From: an uncultured Actinomycetes bacterium
GTDB taxonomy: Bacteria > Actinomycetota > Acidimicrobiia > Acidimicrobiales > Microtrichaceae
Direction of reading: 5' to 3'
DNA length: 6,981 nucleotides
Assembly: GCA_903930035.1 (NCBI GenBank)
Contig: CAIYXG010000194.1
Coordinates: 1-6,981, forward strand
Shown: piece by piece, positions 6,350 to 6,981 of the stretch
Layout of the letters: every line of letters begins with the position of its first letter
How positions within the stretch are numbered: position 1 is the stretch's first letter
Made by a program: the position numbers and the translations under genes
Notes under the pieces: model-generated
Database searches by the model: none
Told to the model about the DNA's origin: nothing
What the model saw: the letters and a program-made list of their open reading frames with translations, nothing else

Positions 6350-6914
6350 AGGCCGGGTCCCCCTGCGCCGCCGCACCGGCGTCGCGCAGCGGGAAGATGC
6401 CGAACCGGGCCGACCACCAGCCGCAGAACCCCAGGCCCAGCAGCGGGGCGAGCGTGCCGAACGCCAACGGGGTGAACGGCCGCACCGCCGCAGCGGCCAC
6501 GGTCACCACCACCTGGGCCGCCAGCAGGCCCAGCAGCGGCCGGCGGGGCCACGCCGGTGCCGCACCGGCCAGGAAGAAGAGCCCGCCGATCCCGATCGTG
6601 CTGCGGCGGCTGCGGCGCGCTGCGTGGAGCATGGCCAGGAAGAACAGCACGGAGCCGGCCAGGAAGCAGCCCAGCGAGTAGACGAAGTACACGCCGACGA
6701 AGCTCGACGGGGCGACCGCCGCGAGCAGCGCGGCCACCGCGAGCACCGCCGTCGCCGCCGAGTCGGCCACCACGGTGCGACGACCCGGACGGGCGTCCCC
6801 GTAGCGGTCGGCAAAGGCGGCCTCGAGCTCGGCGCGGCGGGCCTCGCGGCCGGCCTCGACCTGGGCGCGGGCGTCCGCCGCGGTCCGCGGGGCGTCGTCA
6901 GGTCGTGCGGCCAT
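6348..6914 (-). CDS. Small multi-pass membrane protein, unknown function
   Basis: A protein of 188 residues from the ATG at 6914. An N-terminal cytosolic-looking helix of about 45 residues is rich in Ala, Arg and Glu (ARAQVEAGREARRAELEAAF). It is followed by hydrophobic segments at about 49-67 (ATAVLAVAALLAAVA), 73-96 (GVYFVYSLGCFLAGSVLFFLAM), a shorter one at 106-120, 126-145 (LLGLLAAQVVVTVAAAAV) and 150-167 (LAFGTLAPLLGLGF). A basic loop, AARRSRRS (98-105), follows the second and should face the cytoplasm. I do not recognise a family or any catalytic motif. Start choice: ATG 6914 has AGGA eight bases upstream. ATG 6923 has AGG directly against it, and GTG 6959 would add a segment that does not look like the rest of the protein. 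It is followed by the SRPBCC gene after 9 bp, so it belongs to the same operon. Confidence 0.82.
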   Translation of the reverse strand: MAARPDDAPRTAADARAQVEAGREARRAELEAAFADRYGDARPGRRTVVADSAATAVLAVAALLAAVAPSSFVGVYFVYSLGCFLAGSVLFFLAMLHAARRSRRSTIGIGGLFFLAGAAPAWPRRPLLGLLAAQVVVTVAAAAVRPFTPLAFGTLAPLLGLGFCGWWSARFGIFPLRDAGAAAQGDPA

Positions 6915-6981
6915 CGGCGTCATCCTGCCGCACTGGCGCCGTGGCCAGCAGGTCGGCACGGCCCGCCCGTCGGGCCGCCCA
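6898..6981 (-). CDS. Possible C-terminal end of an upstream gene (partial)
   Basis: Reading from the right edge on the minus strand, a frame without stops gives WAARRAGRADLLATAPVRQ, then DDADGRTT, and ends at TGA (6900-6898). It would overlap the start of the membrane protein gene by 17 bases. The residue mix looks more natural than in the two other frames, and the tight overlap fits the compact operon. Twenty-seven codons are too few to name a product or to be sure the frame is coding. Confidence 0.35.
   Translation of the reverse strand, partial: WAARRAGRADLLATAPVRQDDADGRTT

Noticed and set aside
6915..6959. Longer membrane protein with a GTG start at 6959 or an ATG at 6923
   Set aside because: The added N-terminal residues (MPTCWPRRQCGR) look like out-of-frame sequence, the AGG touches ATG 6923, and ATG 6914 has better-placed AGGA.

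Overview
This is a GC-rich stretch (clearly above 70% G+C by eye, with strong G/C bias at third codon positions) from what is most likely an actinobacterium (Actinomycetota). The grounds are codon usage, several GTG starts, an actinobacterial-type ArsA ATPase with a C-terminal HSP20-like domain, and an ExGH/CxCGxxGC-type ROK sugar kinase. An Acidimicrobiia-like lineage is possible, but I cannot fix the class from sequence alone. Every gene I can support is on the minus strand, so transcription runs from high to low coordinates. The many long open frames on the plus strand are what high GC produces opposite real genes.

In transcription order, an upstream block comes first. It holds the possible C-terminal tail of a gene entering from the right edge (6898-6981), a small multi-pass membrane protein (6348-6914), a SRPBCC lipid/ligand-binding-fold protein (5895-6338), an ArsA/Get3-type ATPase fused to an HSP20-like domain (4735-5898), and a small acidic helical protein (4329-4694). 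These are tightly packed: 9 bp between the first two full genes, a 4-base GTGA stop/start overlap between SRPBCC and ArsA, and 40 bp before the small protein. They look like one operon.

A 90-bp gap (4239-4328) follows. It contains a conspicuous AT-richer island with two GAGAAG direct repeats 21 bp apart and may hold an internal promoter. After it come a 655-residue coiled-coil protein with the architecture of an SMC/Rad50-like ATPase but with its nucleotide-binding motifs apparently eroded (2271-4238), a ROK-family sugar kinase, probably glucokinase (1243-2223), and, after 61 bp, an AlaC-like class I/II aminotransferase (6-1181).

Two observations stand out. The aminotransferase matches the class-I PLP-attachment signature at every position I checked except the catalytic lysine, which is Thr237 (ACG, one base from AAG). 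The coiled-coil protein keeps ABC/SMC-like ends but has no recognisable Walker A GK[ST]. From memory, the kinase, small protein, ArsA and SRPBCC genes resemble a gene neighbourhood found around glucokinase in Streptomyces. The coiled-coil protein would then be an extra member. No RNA genes, mobile elements, CRISPR arrays or origins were seen.
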